A stretch of 64,000 nt of DNA from Neoechinorhynchus agilis. Lineage: Eukaryota > Acanthocephala. The notes beneath the pieces were generated by a model. It saw only the letters and a program-made list of their open reading frames with translations. It did no database searches and was not told the DNA's origin. Shown here one piece after another: positions 33,738 to 46,339 of this stretch. Each line of letters opens with the position of its first letter. Positions within the stretch are counted from its first letter, which is position 1. Location: assembly GCA_051530055.1 (NCBI GenBank), contig CM121341.1, positions 9,238,001-9,302,000 on the forward strand. The letters are read 5' to 3'. Position numbers and translations under genes: made by a program.

Positions 33738-33980
33738 ATTTCATTTAGGCAGTAGGCTACGGGTATTGGAGTAGATTACGGCGGGCAAAGGAATTTTGGA
33801 ATTCGGGAAATCGGTGCGAAAATGAGGGTGATCTTTAAAATTCCTGCTCTCCAGCACCGTTGGCGAATTACGAAACCAACTGCAAAATCGAGACGTCCAA
33901 TTGGAGGGACAATCTTTGATTTGTACAGGACGCGTTTTAAAGGATTCAGAAAGATGGATAAACCTTGATGTGGTCAATGG
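33738..33980 (-). mobile_element. LINE fragment at the ORF1/ORF2 junction
   Basis: The minus-strand frame ends PLPAVIYSNTRSLLPK, the usual opening of the APE endonuclease in CR1/jockey-type ORF2. The upstream 60 residues have no match I recognise. Same class as 13,371-15,080. Confidence 0.55.
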
Positions 33981-35060
33981 TGGGACAATTTATCTATCGA
34001 GGATCATTAAAGGAGAAAATTCAGGAAGAGAATAGAGAGATCAATAAATTGTCCCCGATTTTAGAAGTTCGCTTTCGTGTATTTTTTAGCCGAACATTTA
34101 ATTTCGCTTTGATAGTTTTAACTTCTAAATATTCATCATCGAATAATACAATCATGGAGCTATAAGTGAAGTCGCTGGAAACTTTAAGGTGAGTCTTTGA
34201 ACAGCATCGCGTTTGTGGAAACGAGCACAGCAATATGAAAAAAAATGAAATTTTCAATATCGATAAAAGAAAACGTGGAGGTTGAGGATCAAAAAAGCAT
34301 TTCTTAAAAGAAAAATTGAAGACAGTGAAATAAAAGAATACTAAGCAGCTTATCAAATGAAGTAAATGTACCAGGAACGAATTTTCGTCAAATAAAAAAA
34401 AGAATGTTATATTGAGAAACAAGCTCGAATGTTGAGTAAAAATGAACGACGCACTTTTTCTTTGGCGTCTTAACTTTTATCAAATAATTTTTTAAGAGTT
34501 ACATTTTAAAAATGAAGATCGCAACGAAAAGATGTAAACACCTTTTAGTAAATTTTTGTTGAAATATCAAATACAGTGTCATTTATTGAATGCACCGGTT
34601 TCATAGATTAATTTTATTTGAAGTATTCAATACCAACTTTAACTTCCTCCCTTTTAAAAATTCCGAATCATAATTCTAAGAGCTTTGGCGGTTCATGGCA
34701 CTTTATAATGATCAGTGAAAATAATTTAAAAGAACGCTGATTCACGATTGTGTTCTTTTTTCTCATAGAAGCAGACGGCGATGAATATGTTACACACGCC
34801 CATCGTTCACGTTCAAGCTGTCTGTCTCAAGGTTCTTACTCTATTTTTAATTTAAAAAACCCCATTGTGTGTCCGTAAATTTTTGCGGTATTCATTTACA
34901 CTTCTCATCTTAAACTGACTCCACTTTTACCAATGCAACATTTTTGTGATGTTACTCATCAGTGTTATTTTTCAGCATTCAAGCAAGGGCGCTAAACACC
35001 ACATAAAAATATTTTCAGATTTTATCGGCAAAGATATGAATTCTTTGCTGCAAAAAAAAC
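33981..35060. other. No gene recognised
   Basis: About 1.1 kb of AT-rich sequence. A 133-codon minus-strand frame at 34,021-34,422 is low-complexity (F/L/S/K runs) and looks like an accident of base composition. Confidence 0.4.
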
Positions 35061-35065
35061 GTTCT

Positions 35066-35507
35066 TAGGATTAGATTGGATAATGGGGATACTTTTATCG
35101 TCCCTCAGAAAGCAGATGATTTCATTCTTAATTTAAAAGCAAACATTCAAAAGATTGTCAGAATACCGAAGATAAGGCAATCGTTATTTTTTCACAATAA
35201 AGAAATTAGAGACTTCGTTCGTATTTCTGATTGTGGAATCGAACCAGACGATATTCTGGATCTTAAGATAAAAAAGGAAGAGCCAATCACAATTAACGTG
35301 TTTCTGGTCCATGAGAAACTATGGTTGCAATTTAAAATTCTGCTTTCTGAAAGAGTTGGTACTCTCCGGAGTAAAATAAAGAGTAGGAATATTGATGTGA
35401 AAAGACGGACTATTGTGTATCGTGGCAAGATCTTGGATGATCTGCGGAGATGGAGTGACTTGGATGTATCTGACGGAGAGATCATTTATTTGATCGGATT
35501 CACTTAA
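35066..35507 (+). CDS. Tandem ubiquitin-like domain protein
   Basis: The open frame encodes about 143 residues that fold on paper as two ubiquitin-like domains. The first includes IVRIPKIRQSLFFHNKEIRD and GIEPDDILDLKI; the second includes RTIVYRGKILDDLRRWSDLD and VSDGEIIYLI, both with the order helix, QxLxxxGKxLxD-like turn and final strand of ubiquitin. It ends LIGFT, with no C-terminal Gly-Gly, so it is not a conjugated modifier as encoded. The frame has no ATG; it opens after a TTCTTAG acceptor at about 35,065, so a first exon lies upstream. No exact family recognised. Confidence 0.6.
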
Positions 35508-36095
35508 AACACAAGCGACCATTTGATTGCAAATTTCACTTCAATGCATTCACAATGGATGCTAAATAAATCGCTGAAGATTTTTAGAAGCAGTGATGGG
35601 CTGTCGAAATAGCAATTAGTTTATGTGAGCAGTTCAAAAGTTCTATGAGTTCCATTTTGAGGATAAGCTTGTAATATGTCGGACGCTCTTGCCTTTATCA
35701 TTATCGCATCGGCTATCCATAGCCCTGATTGACGAATTACAAGTTTTTTAGAAAACAACTCGTTGCTTCATTTTTTCTAAAAAAAGGATAAACAAAAGAT
35801 TTTGAGGCAACCATCTGTAGCCGCCTTTGAATAATTCAGTCAAATAAAAAACTCGATTCGTTCATCTTGATTTTGTTCAAATTAAAAAGGAGATAAAATT
35901 TAAAGTTTAAATAAAATTCTTAATTCATTCTTACTAAAGAATATATAACACTACTGATTAAGATTATATTTATTTTGCAAGAGATCAAGAATTCAAGTAA
36001 CTAATTTCGCCTATGAATTTTTAGATAAACACTTCTAAAGTTGCTAGGTAACTACAATGGATTAAATACATTGATGATCTTTAAAAAAATTGACC
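35508..36095. other. No gene recognised
   Basis: AT-rich spacer between two plus-strand genes. AATAAA occurs at about 35,564 and could end the ubiquitin-like transcript. Nothing else is supported. Confidence 0.35.
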
Positions 36096-36976
36096 ATGAT
36101 GGATGCCATTGAAAACAGAAAAGGAAATGCCGACCAAATATTTAACGATTTTCGCAACGATGTCCTATTGAATGCTGAATCAAAAGAGGTTTCCATCTTT
36201 CGTAATTATAACCCGAAAATATCAAATTGTATACAGAAAGATATTAACTTGGGGCCAATAGGATTCGACGAAATCAAAATACGTTTTACACCTTGGCTTC
36301 AGAAACTTCCTACATTCCTAAAGGCCGAGAAAATAGTCAAAGATCAAATTCAATCTACGGTTTGACACACAGCATTCGATTTGTACGCTTTTTTTATCAT
36401 CGCTCAGTCCGTTGAAGAACTTAGATCGAATCTGCTGTCAATCGTTAAGAATGAAGAGTACACCATTGAAACAGCAGCATATTTGGAGGCCGTAAAAGAT
36501 GGCTATAAACAGTTGATGTACAATAGAGAAATCCAAATGAGATGTATTGAGAAGTTTAAACAAGTTTTGGTCTCGCTTGATAATTTTAAAGAATTAAGTG
36601 TATCTGAATGTAAAAGCGATTTAAAAACAGCACAACAGCATTTGTCCGAAATTGAGACACAATTTAGCTGTATTTGTTCTGCCCTCAAAATTAATGAACA
36701 TAAGGTAAGAATCACTTATTTTTAATATTGAATCCACATTCTTTAAAGTAGAAAGTGTCAAAAACAAATGATAAGGGTGACAAAGATCCTTTCGAGATGG
36801 ACGACATTTTTGAAATGGTCTCTTCCTATGAACTTATGAAATTTACGAAAGGAATGAACTACAAAGAGCAAACAGAATTTATAAATGTAATTTTTGAATT
36901 TACTTCTGCATCAAAGTTTATTAATTTTTCAACCACAGATGAAATCACGATATCTTTCTTTTTCAAAAGAAAGTAG
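36096..36976 (+). CDS. Three-exon helical protein gene
   Basis: Exons 36,096-36,359, 36,408-36,704 and 36,752-36,976 join in frame across introns of 48 bp (GTTTGA..CGCTCAG) and 47 bp (GTAAGA..AAGTAG). The protein is about 261 residues, starting MMDAIENRKGNADQIF. Exon 2 (SVEELRSNLLSIV.. to ALKINEHK) is strongly helical with regularly spaced leucines and may be a coiled coil. Exon 3 contains EMDDIFEMVSSYELMKF and ends FFFKRK. No known family. It heads a row of plus-strand genes with similar tiny introns and lysine/glutamate-rich helices (37.4 and 38.7 kb), which may be one gene or a local family. AATAAA follows near 36,999. Confidence 0.6.
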
Positions 36977-37412
36977 AATCCTATTTATATTAAAAAAAAT
37001 AAAGTTTTAAAGAGGTATTAACGTTTCTTCACAATGGACTGGGCAAATTCACTGAAGTAAAATCGATTGTTCTTTAAATATGTTCTTAATTGGACAGTAT
37101 TTGAAGGAAAAAGTGACAGCGTATTGTGTTCAAACTCAAGGAGTTCATAGCGATAGGAGTTCTATTTGTTTCATTCTCTAAATATCCCAACGATAAATTT
37201 TTTAACGTTTATGTATAGACCTAAAATGGTTATTGCCTTAAGTTCTCAATTGTTGCTTTCAATACCATAAATGCACAATTTTTTAATAAAACAATACTTT
37301 ATTTTTTCTATTTTTTTCTGAATTATTGTCATGCGGATGAATATAAACCATTAGCTAATACGATGTGTGGGTTGATTTTATTTAATACAAAAACCTGCTT
37401 TTTTCAATCTTA

Positions 37413-37974
37413 ATGGATTTTACCGAACATTCTAGTTTACAAAAAAAATTTAGAAGCTATCAAAGAAACTAAAAAAACATTCATCACGTCTGGAGGGTGA
37501 AATTCAACAAACTAAGACAGTATTTGATGACTTAAATAATGCAGCGTGGCTCTTACATCAAAAGTTGATTTTCGTAAGTTTTTAAATTACAGATTTCAAA
37601 TCTCGATAAATAAAACTTCGATCAGCTTCAACTTAAGCGAAATGTTCATGTTGCAGCGAAGATGAGAGTCGATCAAATAAAGTTAAGATTAGCTGATATG
37701 TATCAGTCAAGGAATAAATCTCAGTCAGAAGTAAATAAAACGAAGTAGGCAGATATTTCTGTTCGCTTATCTACGTCCGCTTAAAATTAGAGATCAATTA
37801 AAAGAGGCAGAAGAGCTTTTGAATGGTTCCACTGTCGTCCAAGTCGCTTGTTCTTCAGTTCTAACTACTCTCGAGGGTATTTTAAGCGATGATGTGTTTA
37901 TCGAGGAAAACCAATCTGATTTACAAAAGTCGAAAGATGAGGTTGACATTGCTTTATATCGAATATTCAAATGA
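37413..37974 (+). CDS. Helical protein gene, possibly broken first exon
   Basis: Exon B 37,626-37,744 (LQLKRNVHVAAKMRVDQIK..) and exon C 37,791-37,974 (KDQLKEAEELLNGST.. to YRIFK and TGA) join in frame. Introns are 52 bp (37,574-37,625) and 46 bp (37,745-37,790). Upstream, QTKTVFDDLNNAAWLLHQKL fits as the end of exon A. Before that, KNLEAIKETKKTFITSG is in another frame, so exon A holds a one-base change or an unseen intron. The helix-rich, charged composition resembles the genes on either side. Unknown function. Confidence 0.5.
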
Positions 37975-38070
37975 GCAAAGATTATTTAGGAATTACGAAA
38001 TCGACTTTCCAATAACATTGAGGAACTCGGATTACAGTACAATAAAAATTTACGGTTAAAAAAGTGTGTC

Positions 38071-38259
38071 TTAGTTTTCCCATTTACGTGGCACGTTTAA
38101 GATATCTTTTTCGACTGGTATTTGCTTTTCTTTATTCCGAACACGGTTCCAAATAATATAAATCAGACAAAAAATTCGCTTAGCCTGTTTATCATACCCA
38201 TTCATTGGAGAAGTATCAAAATATCTTTCCAATAAATTCTTTAAATATAATCTCACTTG
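38071..38259 (-). CDS. Possible terminal exon of a minus-strand gene
   Basis: The minus-strand frame LYLKNLLERYFDTSPMNGYD continues through RIFCLIYIIWNRVRNKEKQI to a stop. The composition is protein-like, and the frame opens downstream of an acceptor-like ACATTAAAG. No upstream exon is secure, though 38,560-38,615 on the same strand has a short helical-looking frame (LERVDDEVGAVTEK). Could be chance. Confidence 0.3.
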   Translation of the reverse strand, partial: QVRLYLKNLLERYFDTSPMNGYDKQAKRIFCLIYIIWNRVRNKEKQIPVEKDILNVPRKWEN

Positions 38260-38746
38260 TCTTTAATGTCAGGAGATTACAAATTCTTTAGCATTTTAAT
38301 TTATCAATGACAGAACATGTTTTAAACTGTTTTATCTTTTATATTATTTTATTCATGATTTTTATTAGCTTAACATTGAAAAATTCCGATGAAAAAACGA
38401 ACCATTCTCTTCATCAGAGATTTTTTACTACTTTAAGAACGAAAATCGAATTGTTTTCTCCAAAATACACCAACTTAACTACCTCCAGATACGAGCTCAC
38501 GTTTTCAATTTCTCGCCTTATTTCAAATAGTAACTATGTTTCGTTTTTAATAGTTTCGCGTAACAATCATTTTTCCGTAACCGCACCCACTTCGTCGTCA
38601 ACTCGCTCCAGTTTTTAGTGTCTCTTCTTTTGTGGCTTTTATACATTTCTTCAATAAAAAACTAATTTACGGGATACAAAATATTTCCATCGAATCATTG
38701 ATAAGAGACTTTTCATCTTCAATTATCGAATAGAGAACTGCATGAA

Positions 38747-39486
38747 ATGGAAGACCGTTTAAAGGATATAAAGGAACTGAACAAATCTTGTTTATCAATC
38801 AACCGGACTTCTACCTTTAAAAATGTATGAAATATACTTTAATTCCATTAAAATAAACAATATTCGATATTAGTTCGTGAGAGCGGCAGTGGACGCAATC
38901 GTAGGCAAAGAAACTAAAAAACCAAATCAATCTTCCGCTTTTGAGGTATAAATTTTTTGAATTTGTGAAAACTTATAAGAAATCGAAAAAATAGGATGAA
39001 CAAATCGCTCAAATCAAGACAGATCTTGCAAAAGTGAGCTCAAAAGTAGAGAAGGACTTGAAATGCATTGAGTACTATGAAACAGAAATTCAAAAATTGG
39101 AAGCGAAGGCAAATTTGAACGGTAAGTTTTTGTAGGATTTTCTAATTTAAACATTTTTTGTAATATTTTAAGTGACATTACCAGAAGAAAGAGAAGAATA
39201 TAAATGCGACGACTATGGCGAATTGAACGAAAGGGTGAAACTACACAATCAATATTGGAAAGACGAATATCAAAAATTGCAAGAAAGGCTTAGCAAAGTT
39301 CGTTCACGCGTTTTTCCGATTGATCACCGAAATGTCATCGATCTAAAATCGGATAAATTTACGGGTATAAAAGCCGAAGAAGATATAATTCGTTTGCGAT
39401 CAGACGCTGAATTAAAGGATTTTGTGCAAGCGGTGGAGATATCTGTCAAATCAAAGTCTGCGGAAGCTGAAAATTGTGAAAATTAA
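38747..39486 (+). CDS. Four-exon coiled-coil protein gene
   Basis: Exons 38,747-38,824, 38,874-38,945, 38,995-39,121 and 39,173-39,486 join in frame over introns of 49, 49 and 51 bp with GT-AG ends. The protein of about 196 residues starts MEDRLKDIKELNKSCLSINR. The middle (DEQIAQIKTDLAKVSSKVEK, then YYETEIQKLEAKANLN) is a likely coiled coil. The last exon includes QYWKDEYQKLQERLSKVRSR and ends AEAENCEN. Exon 1 may extend upstream to an acceptor at 38,733, so this may be the 3' end of a longer gene. No family recognised. Confidence 0.6.
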
Positions 39487-40657
39487 CTTTACACAAAGTT
39501 TCAATAATATTTACGTCTAATAAAATGATCAGTTTGAGCGTGAAATCTGATTGGTCAAAGTTACATATAATTTTTTGCGTGTGGCGCATTTCAGTTACTA
39601 ATTTAGAATAATTACGATAGCAACACTTAATTTATTGTTATTCGACATCAGTAATGAAATTTTTTATAATTATGAACAATGCAGAATGTGTGTGCTTTTT
39701 AGAATATTTGTGAACGATTCATATCGCTGAAGACGTGTTATTTATCGAGAAAATCAACTTTTGCTTTTAAATAGTAAATTTTTATGGTAAAATATAAAGA
39801 GATTGAGACAAATCACTGGCGATCTGAGATCAGGAGCAATCCTCCAACAAAACATAAGTCTAACTCTACAATGGGAGGGAACGCTGAATCCGTCCTTTCG
39901 ACCGTTACACCAGGACGGCAGTTGAGTGATTCAGAAAGGCGGTGGTGTGAACGATTCGACGTGTTACAAAAGTAAAATCATAAATAACTGAAAAACGTAA
40001 ATGTACTGATAAACTAACAAGCAAAACCAATTATAGATATGTTAATAAAAAATAAAACATAAACCGATAATTTTCGTTTTTAAATTCCATAATGACTTTG
40101 CTATGAAATCACGCTAAACATTATTGGTTTGTATTCAGAAAAGATTTCGCTCCGATTTACGTTTACGATGTATTTTTCGTGCAGATAGAAGCCCATATGG
40201 ATCATTTCAGATTTAATATCTTCGGATGATCATTGATGCGTTAGGAAAAACATTTATCACTAAATACTTCGAGCTTTTGACAAACGAATAGTTATTAAGC
40301 CTTCCGAAAAAAAACACCAAAATGTGAAAATCACTATTATTGCGACATTAATTATAAAATTGTTTTGCAAATTTACCTACAACCATATGCTGCCCTTATT
40401 ATAAAGGTTCAAAAATTTAGATTAACTCTATGTCTTAAACCTTCCTTTTGGTGTCAACCTCAATTTAGAAAACTTTTTTTATTAAAAAATTTATGATCAA
40501 AAGAATTTTTTAACGTTAGAGCGACTGATCGACATTTAGTCAGAATGTAGCAAACAAAGAATCGGAAGGAGCTTAATCACATAAAAATCCGAATGTTTTA
40601 AATTAAAATACCTTTATTTTTATATTTACAGATACCAATCCTGCAATCTTCAATATA
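39487..40657. other. No gene; one LINE scrap at 39,825-39,910
   Basis: AT-rich sequence upstream of cadherin copy 3. At 39,828-39,910, AGGAGCAATCCTCCAACAAA followed by GGGAACGCTGAATCCGTCCT matches the tail of the second LINE subfamily (31,335-31,405). Here it is a scrap of about 80 bp. TTTACAG at about 40,625 may be an acceptor for a 5' untranslated exon of the cadherin. Confidence 0.45.
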
Positions 40658-43280
40658 ATGGCAAATAAAATCATCCATCTGATCTTATTTGTTTGTGTTA
40701 CATTTACTTGCCTGGGTTCGATGAAAAATCTATATCGAGTACTCCGCCTTGATGATGTTAGCGAGGACGTCCCTTCGAAGACAATCTTACGACTAAACGC
40801 TTGTGAGTTTGAACAATGTGATTATTTATTTTATGGGAAAGCCAATCGATCATGGAAGCAGTTAATCGATTTAAATCAGTCCACCGGAGCGCTTTCGGTC
40901 AAAAACGTTTTGGATAGAGAATATTTGGTACATTCGCGATTATGTAATCAAGAAGATTGCATTCTACATTTTAACATTTACGATCGACAAAATCAAAGAC
41001 TAGAAATTGTTGAGATGAGAGTCATGGACGTCAACGATAATACTCCAGTGTTCGAAAAAAATCAATACGAAATTCAAATCAGCGAGAATGTGCCAATCGG
41101 CCACACCGTTTGGCTCCCAAAGGCTCGTGATCCGGACAGCGGCGAAAATTCTCGGTTGACATATTATTTGTTCGATTGGGACGACGAATGCATCGGTATT
41201 TGCAATACGTTCTCCTATTCGAATTTGTTTCAAATTTTGATCGGAGATGACGAATTAAAAATTCGCGGAAAATTAGACTATGAAACAAGAACAAACTATA
41301 ATCTCACATTAGTTGCTTCTGACAACGGAAATCCAAGAAGAAGCTCGTCAACAAAACTAATAATAAAAATTCTGGACGAAAACGACAATCGCCCAATTTG
41401 CAAACCAGCCATTCACAATATAAGCATTCCTGAGGACCTTGAAATTTACTCGACTATTGGAAGAGTATTTGCAACGGACGCTGATTCGCCGAGATTCGCT
41501 ACTCTCAAATACGAAATCAGCGTGGTAGCCCCTGAGGAAGGCAATCAATTATTTTCGATTGATCCAGACAATGGAACAGTCTATCTAACAGGAAAACTTG
41601 ACCATAAAAAATGCTCACATTTCAAAATCTTCGTTGCCGTATTCGACGATGAGTATAGCGCTCCAACAATATGCATTTTATTTGTCGAGGTAACTGATGT
41701 TTATGATAGTCCGCCGGAGTACAGCATCAGTATCTATGAACCAGAACTTTCAATAAATGGAAGACAGACAATCAGCATCCGGGAAGATTGTCTCAAAGGA
41801 CATTTAGTAGCGGTCATTGATTTAAATCGGAAAGGGAACGCTTTTCCGATAACTAATTATACCGTTTCCTGGAATTGCGATGCATTAAAGGTGACTTATC
41901 ACGACGAAGTTCGGAGGCATGTGATTACCGTCAATCGTTTGGATAGAGAAGAGAAATCTCTACATGATTGTTCACTAACAATAACGGATCCATCGCCCTA
42001 TAGATTAAGGACGATAGTTGAAATGTTCGTGGAAGTGACGGACGTTAACGACAATGCGCCAGTACCAAATTTCCCAGACAGATTTTACATAACAGAGGAT
42101 TTGAGGAAGCGTTCTCGACGGTAGCCGTATTGAATGCCACCGATGCTGAATATGAAGGACAAAACGGCGAATTGGTCTTTTCCTTGATCGTCGGAAACAG
42201 CACTGAGTTCGCCGTTGATCCAAACGGCAAACTAAAGACATTGAGGGACTTCGATAAGGAAAACGGTGATGAGTGTTTTCAATTCGCTATTAAAATAGAA
42301 GATAAAGGTAATCCTCCTTTAAGTGTCCAAAAGCACGCAGAAGTGTGCATCTTGGACGTCAATGACAATATGCCGACGTTTAAAAGCAATATCTTTGTTT
42401 TTTCAGTAAAAGAAGACATTCAAATCGGTGAAGTAATTGGCGTTATCGAAGCTGAAGATAAAGATTCGTTCAGTAATGGACAAGTCGACATTTACGCGTG
42501 TCCTCAAAAGGACAAAACTTTCGATCATGAAACATTTCCATTTTCAATTGCATACGATGGAATTATCCGTACGAATTCCTATTTGAATTACGAAGAGCGC
42601 ACTCAATACAATCTATCAGTTTGCATCAAGGACCTCGGTTTTCCACCTCGACATGGAAAACCTGCTCAAATCGTCATTAACATAAAGAATATCAACGATC
42701 ATTGTCCCCGGTTTATGTCCTTTAAACCGACTTTCTACTTCAACCGAGACTTAAAGCAGCAAACGCCTTTATATGTAACCGTAAACGATCGAGATGGAGA
42801 CGACGTCCAGATAAGAGCGTCCATTGTTTCCTTTCCGCAATTTCAATTCAGTGTTACACCTTTCATGAATCTTGGAACGGGTCAACAATTTAAAATAGAA
42901 ATCAAAAACCTTATCCGCCGTCTGAAATTTACACAATCTGCTTGGACGCAACTGATGGCTCCTTTGATGAAAATGGCTATGAAAATTGTATATCAAGTGC
43001 TTATGTTGTTCTTTTCGTGGGAACAAATGATACTTCGAATACAAATGTAGAGGAACACAGTGAACAATTTCTGAGGAGTTCGATAAGCAATTCTTCGAAT
43101 GAAAAAAACACTAATGAATTTCAACCAAGATTTAGATCTGCACTTATAATATTGTTGGTAGGCATTGTATCCTCGTTGGTATTCGCATCCTTGGCACTAG
43201 TCGTCTACTTTTGGTTTTCTCGACAAAGGAAGCAGAAACTATCGTCCGAATCAAACAAACATTTTCCAAAGTGTTACTAA
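40658..43280 (+). CDS. Cadherin, copy 3 (complete span, frame changes)
   Basis: Starts MANKIIHLILFVCVTFTCLG, a good signal peptide, and runs through the same cadherin repeats, membrane helix and HFPKCY tail as copy 1. The frame is open to 42,124. Between 42,108 and 42,190 there are three small insertions relative to copies 1 and 2 (2, 3 and 3 bases), of which the first shifts the frame. Near 42,908 one A of a run is missing and shifts it again. Copy 3 differs from copy 1 mainly in the signal peptide, one stretch of the third repeat (41,510-41,680) and the end of the helix. Either this is a decaying gene or these are sequence errors; everything else is intact. AATAAA at about 43,371. Confidence 0.8.
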
Positions 43281-43562
43281 CAGAAAATTTGAAATGAACT
43301 AATTAACTGTTTTTTATGTGAATAAAACGAGATATAAATTTTGTATAAACGAAGTTCAAAAACTGTTCAAAATAAATACAGCGATTTACATTGCAAAATT
43401 TTATACGTAAAAGTTGCCTAGATATCACACAAAAATTTGACAATTTTGCAACAGTAAAATTGTGAAATATAAAATTTATGCATATTTATCAATTAAATTG
43501 GCTTTTCTAGAATTTCTTTTTGTGATAAATTTTTGTTTAATCTAAAATAGCATTTAATATCG

Positions 43563-43990
43563 ACCAAATCTTACCAATAATCACGCCACGGTCGAAAGGA
43601 CGGATGTAGCGTTCCCCCGTAGCGCACCCAGGCTTATGTTTTGTAGGAGGAATGCTCCTGCCGAACGAAATAATGATTTCGACCAAAATCCTTGTATTTG
43701 GAATTTTTGCGGTCCTTCGCGGCGGTTGCTGCTCCCCTTCGGTTTAACGGCGGAGAGTTTTATGTTGCAGGCTGCAAACGGCGTCCGAGCGAAGGACTTT
43801 GCCTCCTTTCGCTACGGGAATACGGTGACACCGTCCGATCTACGGCGGCTATCGAGTCGACAAAGATTGCTCGGCTCTAGGATGTTGCGCGTATTCACAG
43901 TATTCAACGTACGACTAAGAATTGCGTTCACTTCGACGTGTCGTGAGTATTTTCAGCCTGATTGCCGACAGACAAGAGCGTCCTGATGGC
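43563..43990 (-). mobile_element. LINE tail of second subfamily (right copy)
   Basis: Inverted counterpart of 30,995-31,420, with the same motifs and lesions apart from a small difference near 43,975. It lies about 280 bp downstream of the cadherin stop on the opposite strand. Confidence 0.6.
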
Positions 43991-44139
43991 TCCCCGGTCG
44001 ATCCGCAACGGCTAAGCGAGATATTTTGTCGCAGGAATACACCTGCTCGTGCGCCCCTAGTCGTTTCTCTCAATTTCTTCGAGAGATCCTTGAGCAGAGT
44101 GCCCAGCTGCCAAGCGCTCCAAACGTCCCTACTCCGAAA

Positions 44140-46240
44140 GGGACAAAATAGTGGGCCTTGCTAATTCTCTATATTTTCGTACCTTCCTCCCTCCCGCTGC
44201 ACCTCCAGGGATTTCGAGAGAGTACGGAACGTTGCTTACTGCGAGGGTGTCCACAAACGTGGCGTCCCAGAGAAGGCATTTGCCCTCCCCCCACGGAAAG
44301 ACCGAAATTCCGTCAGGTCGACGACCGTCTAGTCGACAAAGATTGGCGGGTTCCAATATGTTGGGGAAGTTGAAATTGCGCTGTTGATCTCAGAATGACG
44401 TGAGAACCTTCCTCCTGACTTTCGGCAAACGAGACCGTGTCGCCCGAAAGCATCAACCAAAGACTCACATCGACAGCGATGGGGCGTGCATATCGAGAGA
44501 CCAAGTCTTAAGGACGCTGCGATCCTCGTTACCTCATCAGTGAGAAGAGTTCCCACAGATGCCAGAGGAACAGCCTCCAACCACGCCCTCGATTCTCGTG
44601 TCGAAACTGCCAACAATCTAGTTCGGACGACCCCATCGCGAGAACCTAAAAGTGCAGAGCTGTGAGCTCTCGCGGACCAGATCGACTGTCTGAGCCCATC
44701 CACAGGAACATGGTTAGCGCCTGTCTGCTGGCACCTAGCGCCGAACATGCTTTCTCTATTGAGAGAGTTAAATTTGTTCTGGAAATCACACTTAAGAATC
44801 ACGCACGGCTTTGAACTCCTCGTAGTAACGTTTCGGAGCGCGTGGACAATAGCTTCCGCCCCGCAGGACGTGCAGCAGCCCAGTTGGACTGGGCGAAGTT
44901 GCTGCCCGATTTTCTCTGTGATACGTTTACAGAGAATTTTTCCTGCAACTCACCGTATCGTCGAAGATACGGCGATGGGACCAATCACATCTTCTTTTTT
45001 GTCAGGGCACATAATGATGCTCCGAAAAATAGGTCTTTTGCAACGGGATTCAAATCCTCTCCAATCAGGCGGTCGACTAACCGAGAAAGCGCACTTTCGA
45101 GAGAGGGAGAGGTGCTGAGGTCTTAGCCCGTCAAGCCCATGACCCGAACCATTTGCATAAGATGAGATCGCCTTTTTTAACTCTGAAATTTGAGTGGGTG
45201 TCCTGTCTTGTATGGGAGGAGGTGGAATTTCAAAAGTGCCACTACTGCATGGGTGTTTTGGCCGACGTATTTGTAGTGTCGCGTCGTCTCCTTATGCAAA
45301 ACTGTTGGAGGATGACAATAACCGAACAGCCCCCGAACATCTCCGTTCGCAAGCTTCGAAGAAACACGTTCAGTCAGGGATCGTTTTGAAAAACGGCAAC
45401 GAAACCCTTCGTGCGTAATCCGCAATTTCCGCGCTTCAGTGTGGCTAAAGATATCTAAAAAATTTGCCAAGACATTCCGCGATTAGAAATTTTAAATTAA
45501 TGTTTGACAGAGAAGAAATTTCATTTCGAAATTGTTAAATGTCTGTTCGAAGGAGACCACCCTTTATTTTATTGTTGATGTCAAAGACACCCCAGAATCA
45601 TCACTGGTGCAAAGGACTAAGCACGGGAATGCGAAGAGCCGTGTCCATGATGGCGTACAGTTCGTTTGAAGGCAATCGTTGAGCAATCCCGTAAATGCTT
45701 TGGCGACCAGATATCGTGCGCAATTTGGAATCCATCTCAGGACGTTCCTGGGCAGAACCAGCACGATATCAGGTATCAAAATAGAGTCAGTGGTGATCTT
45801 AGAAAGTCCCTGGCATAAACAGATCGGTTGATTGTGGTGGAGAACCAGACCTGTTACAGCGGAGATCCCGGGGACCATGGACAAACAAAACCCCCCAAAT
45901 TTGTTAATTTAAAAGACTTACTGCAAACCGAACAAAACCCAGTAGAGACGCGTGGGAGCCGGGCAGCGTTGGTCTTCTCAGTTTGAGCGCGATCGATAAG
46001 TGGCGCGTTTAAGGTGTCTGCGTTGGGCGTTTCCTCGGTCTTTTCACTTGGCTCATTTTGGGCGGGCAAGTTTCCGTCTTCATATTGTTGTTTAGCATCC
46101 ATGTTCCGAGCGAAGCGAGAAACGCGCCTTCCCCAAGCGAAACGAGGGGACGGCATCGGTGTCGTCTGTGGTTGAGGCGGCATCGGTCAAAATGTTTTAA
46201 ATCTCGCCTTCTTTCGCTTCTCAACGAAAAGTTATCGCCC
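44140..46240 (-). mobile_element. LINE with REL endonuclease end (right copy)
   Basis: Inverted counterpart of 28,740-30,840. This copy keeps a piece the left one lost (near 44,285, where PWGEGKCLLWDATFVDT reads in one frame) but lacks about 25 bases near 44,372 that the left copy has. It does not carry the fold-back found at 30,160-30,220. Otherwise the same decayed element, with many stops and frame changes. Confidence 0.65.
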
Positions 46241-46339
46241 CTTCGCGATTTTACTTCCGGCCCAAATTTTCTGCAACCGATGCTCTACTTCGCATTTGTG
46301 ACACGCTCCTACGTAACATCAATAATGATTCCTCCCACG

